Shown one piece after another: positions 60,805 through 64,000 of a stretch of 64,000 nt of DNA. Numbering within the stretch: position 1 is the first letter of the stretch; each line of letters opens with the position of its first letter. Both the position numbers and the translations under genes were made by a program. The notes under the pieces are model-generated. The model searched no databases, had not been told where the DNA came from, and saw only the letters and a list, made by a program, of their open reading frames with translations. Source of the stretch: Hemibagrus wyckioides (lineage: Eukaryota > Chordata > Actinopteri > Siluriformes > Bagridae); NCBI RefSeq assembly GCF_019097595.1, contig NC_080714.1, forward strand, positions 21,685,759-21,749,758. The letters run 5' to 3'.

Positions 60805-61983
60805 CACTATATTGCCAAAAGTATTTGCTCACCCATCCAAATAATCAGAATCAGGTGTTCCAATCACTTCCATGGCCACAGGTGTATAAAATCAAGCACC
60901 TAGGCATGCAGACTGTTTTTACAAACATTTGTGAAAGAATGGGTCGCTCTCAGGAGCTCAGTGAATTCCAGCGTGGAACTGTGATAGGATGCCACCTGTG
61001 CAACAAATCCAGTCGTGAAATTTCCTCGCTCCTAAATATTCCACAGTCAACTGTCAGCTGTATTATAAGAACGTGGAAGTGTTTGGGAACGACAGCAACT
61101 CAGCCACGAAGCTAAACGTAAACTGACGGAGCGGGGTCAGCGGATGCTGAGGCGCATAGTGCGAAGAGGTCGCCAACTTTCTGCAGAGTCAATCGCTACA
61201 GACCTCCAAACTTCATGTGGCCTTCAGATTAGCTCAAGAACAGTGTGCAGAGAGCTTCATGGAATGGGTTTCCATGGCCGAGCAGCTGCATCCAAGCCAT
61301 ACATCACCAAGTGCAATGCAAAGCGTCGGATGCAGTGGTGTAAAGCACGCCGCCACTGGACTCTAGAGCAGTGGAGACGCGTTCTCTGGAGTGACGAATC
61401 GCGCTTCTCCATCTGGCAATCTGATGGACGAGTCTGGGTTTGGCGGTTGCCAGGAGAACGGTACTTGTCTGACTGCATTGTGCCAAGTGTAAAGTTTGGT
61501 GGAGGGGGGATTATGGTGTGGGGTTGTTTTTCAGGAGCTGGGCTTGGCCCCTTAGTTCCAGTGAAAGGAACTCTGAATGCTTCAGCATACCAAGACATTT
61601 TGGACAATTCCACGCTCCCAACTTTGTGGGAACAGTTTGGAGCTGGCCCCTTCCTCTTCCAACATGACTGTGCACCAGTGCACAAAGCAAGGTCCATAAA
61701 GACATGGATGAGTGAGTTTGGTGTGGAGGAACTTGACTGGCCTGCACAGAGTCCTGACCTCAACCCGATAGAACACCTTTGGGATGAATTAGAGCAGAGA
61801 CTGAGAGCCAGGCCTTCTCGTCCAACATCAGTGTGTGACCTCACAAATGCGCTTCTGGAAGAATGGTCAAAAATTCCCATAAACACACTACTAAACCTTG
61901 TGGACAGCCTTCCCAGAAGAGTTGAAGCTGTTATAACTGCAAAGGGTGGATGGAACTTTTGCAAAGATAACAACTGGAAACAT
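60805..61983 (+). mobile_element. Near full-length Tc1-like transposon (family C), 3' end lost
   Basis: The left end reads CACTATATTGCCAAAAGTAT. The transposase is almost complete. Its own right terminal repeat is missing: soon after AVITAKGG the sequence passes into the left end of a family A element at 61984. Confidence 0.88.
60939..61965 (+). pseudogene. Tc1-like transposase with one frameshift, DDE triad intact (family C)
   Basis: It starts MGRSQELSEFQRGTVIGCHL with the first helix-turn-helix. A short deletion near 61110 breaks the frame after TTATQPRS, and the second part is open from [20 protein letters not shown] to the end. Catalytic residues are readable: LWSDESRF (near 61392), [11 protein letters not shown] (near 61650) and [12 protein letters not shown] (near 61760). 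The second frame runs on past the element border to a stop at 62031. One small indel separates this copy from an open transposase, so it is probably a recent loss. Confidence 0.88.
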
Positions 61984-63152
61984 ACACCGATCAGGCTTAA
62001 CATTATGACTACCTGCCTAATATTGAGTTGATCCCCCTTTTGTTGCCAAAACAGCCCTGATTCATCAAGGCATGGACTCCACTAGATCCCTGAAGGTGTT
62101 TTGTGGTATCTGGCACCAAGACGTCAGCAACAGATCCTTTACATCCTATAAGTTGCAAGATGGGGCCTCCTTGAGTCAGACTTGTTTGTCCAGCACATCC
62201 CACAGATTCTCGACTGGATTGAGATCTGGGGAATTTGGAGGCCAAGTCAACACCTTAAACTTGCTTTTGTGTTCATCAAACCATTCCTGAACCATTTTTG
62301 CTTTGTGGCATGGCACATTATCCTATTAAAAGAGGCCACAGCCATCAGGGAATACCGTTTCCACAATGCTTAGGTAGGTGGTATGTGTCAAAGTAACATC
62401 CACATGTATGGCAGGACCCAAGGTTTCCAAGAAGAGCATTGCTCAAAGTATGACACTGCCTCCGCCGGCTTGCCTTATTCCCATAGTGCATCCTGGTGCC
62501 ATGTGTTCCCCAGGTATGTGATGTAAAAAAATGTGATTCATTAGACCAGGCCACCTTCTTCCATTGCTCCGTGGTCCAGTTCTGATGCTCACGTGCCCAT
62601 TGTTGGCAGTTTTGGTAGTGGACAAGGGTGAGCATGGGCACCCTGACTGGTCTGCGGTTATGCAGCCCCATACGCAACAAACTGCGATGCACTGTGTATT
62701 CTGACACCTTTCTATCAGAGCCAGCATTAACTTCTTCAGCAATCTGAGCAACAATAGCTCATCTGATTGGATCACACAGTCCAGCCTTTGCTCCCCATGT
62801 GCATCAGTGAGCCTTGGCCGCCAGTGACCCTGTCACCGGTTCACCACTGTTCTTTCCTTAGACCACAATTAATAGATACTGACCACTGCAGACTGGGAAC
62901 ACCCCACAAGAGCTGCAGTTTTGGAGATGCTCTGATCCAGTGGTCTAGCCATCACAATTTTGCCCTTCGTCAAACTCTCTCAAATCCTTTTCTCTTGCCT
63001 ATTTTTCCTGCTTCTAACACATCAACTTTGAGGACAAAATGTTCACTTGCTGCCTAATATATCCCACCCACTAACAGGTGCCATGATGAGGAGATAATCA
63101 GTGTCATTCACTTCACCTCTCACTGCTCATAATGTTATGCCTGATCGGTGTA
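61984..63152 (-). mobile_element. Tc1-like transposon (family A), longest copy, decayed
   Basis: The terminal repeats ACACCGATCAGGCTTAACAT and ATAATGTTATGCCTGATCGG are inverted copies. On the minus strand the transposase runs from near 63020 with ATG mutated to ATA and a frameshift in the first 15 codons. It then reads SEYTVHRSLLRMGLHNRRPV and REHQNWTTEQWKKVAWSNES, where the first catalytic Asp (WSDES) reads Asn. The C-terminal catalytic block is largely deleted or shifted. Confidence 0.88.
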
Positions 63153-63600
63153 CGTCCACATCAGCATAGAAATGTCTGTGGGAAAACAAATCAGTGGTGA
63201 TTAAATATCTACCTCTATACTTGTATAACTAATTGCATGCGTTATGCTCATTATATGAGTGATAACAATTCTAGAGTTTACAGTACTTGCTAAGTGAGTA
63301 TCCCAGACCCTAACAGGAGTTGTTTGTAAAACAGGCCAGATTGAAATGATACGCAAATTGTAGGATTATGTGTTTTACACCTTCACTTGCTTTGACTTGT
63401 GGAAATAATCGTTCATGCCACAATGAGTTAAATCCGCTGTGATGTTCAAACTGGTACACCATATTCGGTGCCTTTGATGTAGCTCTTAGGTTGCATCCCG
63501 AATTGCTGTCTATGCAAAACCTAGTGCACTACATATTGAGCGGAATCTTTATTGTCATAGCCTCAACCTTGCACCCATTAGTCATGCATTTGAGACCGGC
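63153..63600. other. Intergenic DNA, nothing recognised
   Basis: No gene or clear repeat beyond a 'tagtgcactaca' phrase (63522), similar to one near 46730. Confidence 0.45.
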
Positions 63601-63754
63601 CCGTTGGCTCAGCGGGACCCGGAAGTGACGCCACACACTAAGCCCCCGCTTGTATGTTCCGCTGTGCATCGGCTCGGCTAAGCTGAACAGGAGCACTTCT
63701 AACGTTTGACTGTTTTCCTCCAGCAGAAGTCGAGCGTTTTCCCGTGTCGTTCTG
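63601..63754 (+). promoter_or_regulatory. CpG-rich promoter with ETS/CRE site and possible untranslated first exon
   Basis: CCGGAAGTGACG at 63619-63630 is the same composite ETS/CRE motif as in the xpc promoter. The CpG-rich stretch that follows ends at a good donor, TCTG|GTAGGT (63755), suggesting a non-coding first exon of a + strand gene beyond the window. No coding sequence is seen on either strand. Confidence 0.4.
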
Positions 63755-64000
63755 GTAGGTGAAACAAAGTTGGTGGGTCTGTAGAGAATGTGGGTTTTCA
63801 CGTGTTTAACACGTGACCTCACGCAGAGTTGTAAAACGGCCTTGTTTACACACGAATCCTCGGGCTGAAGTGCGAGCTGGCGACGGCGTTCGGGTTCATC
63901 TGGGGGAGGAAATGATTTTCTTTTATCTTACTTCGACCTAACAAATTATAATAAACCGGAAAACATCTATGTATGGCTTATAGTTTTCAGTAGATTTGAT

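Noticed and set aside
61257..62003. 248-codon minus-strand frame
   Set aside because: Antisense shadow of the family C transposase, which has the DDE motifs on the plus strand.

Overview
The window is vertebrate nuclear DNA from a bony fish. Genes are intron-split with GT-AG borders and sit far apart in AT-rich DNA. That DNA is crowded with (GT)n, (GA)n, (TA)n and (GATA)n microsatellites, at least five families of Tc1-like DNA transposons, tRNA-SINE-like repeats and decayed LINE pieces. The mix of short internally deleted Tc1 elements and Mermaid/Merman-type repeats fits an otophysan such as a catfish; that placement is inference.

Layout: (1) 0.5-1.8 kb holds a decayed LINE reverse-transcriptase fragment. 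(2) 2.6-3.8 kb holds the last two coding exons and 3' UTR of borcs6 (+ strand), a subunit of the lysosome-positioning BORC complex. (3) 4-7.1 kb is a cluster of Tc1 elements. (4) 11.5-14.0 kb holds a complete four-exon hyaluronidase-family gene (- strand). Its fold-level features are kept, but the catalytic Asp and Glu read Arg and Lys. (5) 14-47 kb is a long gene-poor tract. It has many repeats, one CpG-rich promoter-like block at 38.9-39.5 kb and one GC-rich block with an RFX X-box-like palindrome at 25.2 kb; no coding exon could be assigned to either. (6) 47.0-59.3 kb holds the whole coding region of xpc (+ strand, 14 exons, 912 codons), the DNA-damage sensor of global-genome nucleotide excision repair. 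Its introns carry Tc1 copies, SINE-like repeats and a 1.6 kb GT-rich minisatellite. (7) 60.8-63.15 kb is a near full-length Tc1 element directly abutting a second Tc1 family. (8) 63.6-63.8 kb is a second promoter-like CpG-rich block, probably the start of another + strand gene leaving the window.

The three recognisable genes (borcs6, hyaluronidase-like, xpc) act in unrelated processes, and nothing suggests they work as a unit. The most unusual points are the catalytically dead hyaluronidase paralogue, the xpc 5' splice sites that are themselves the first units of (GT)n tracts, a Tc1 copy with two inverted 5' ends inside xpc intron 10, and the orphan promoter at 39 kb. I found no rRNA or convincing tRNA gene and no CRISPR array.
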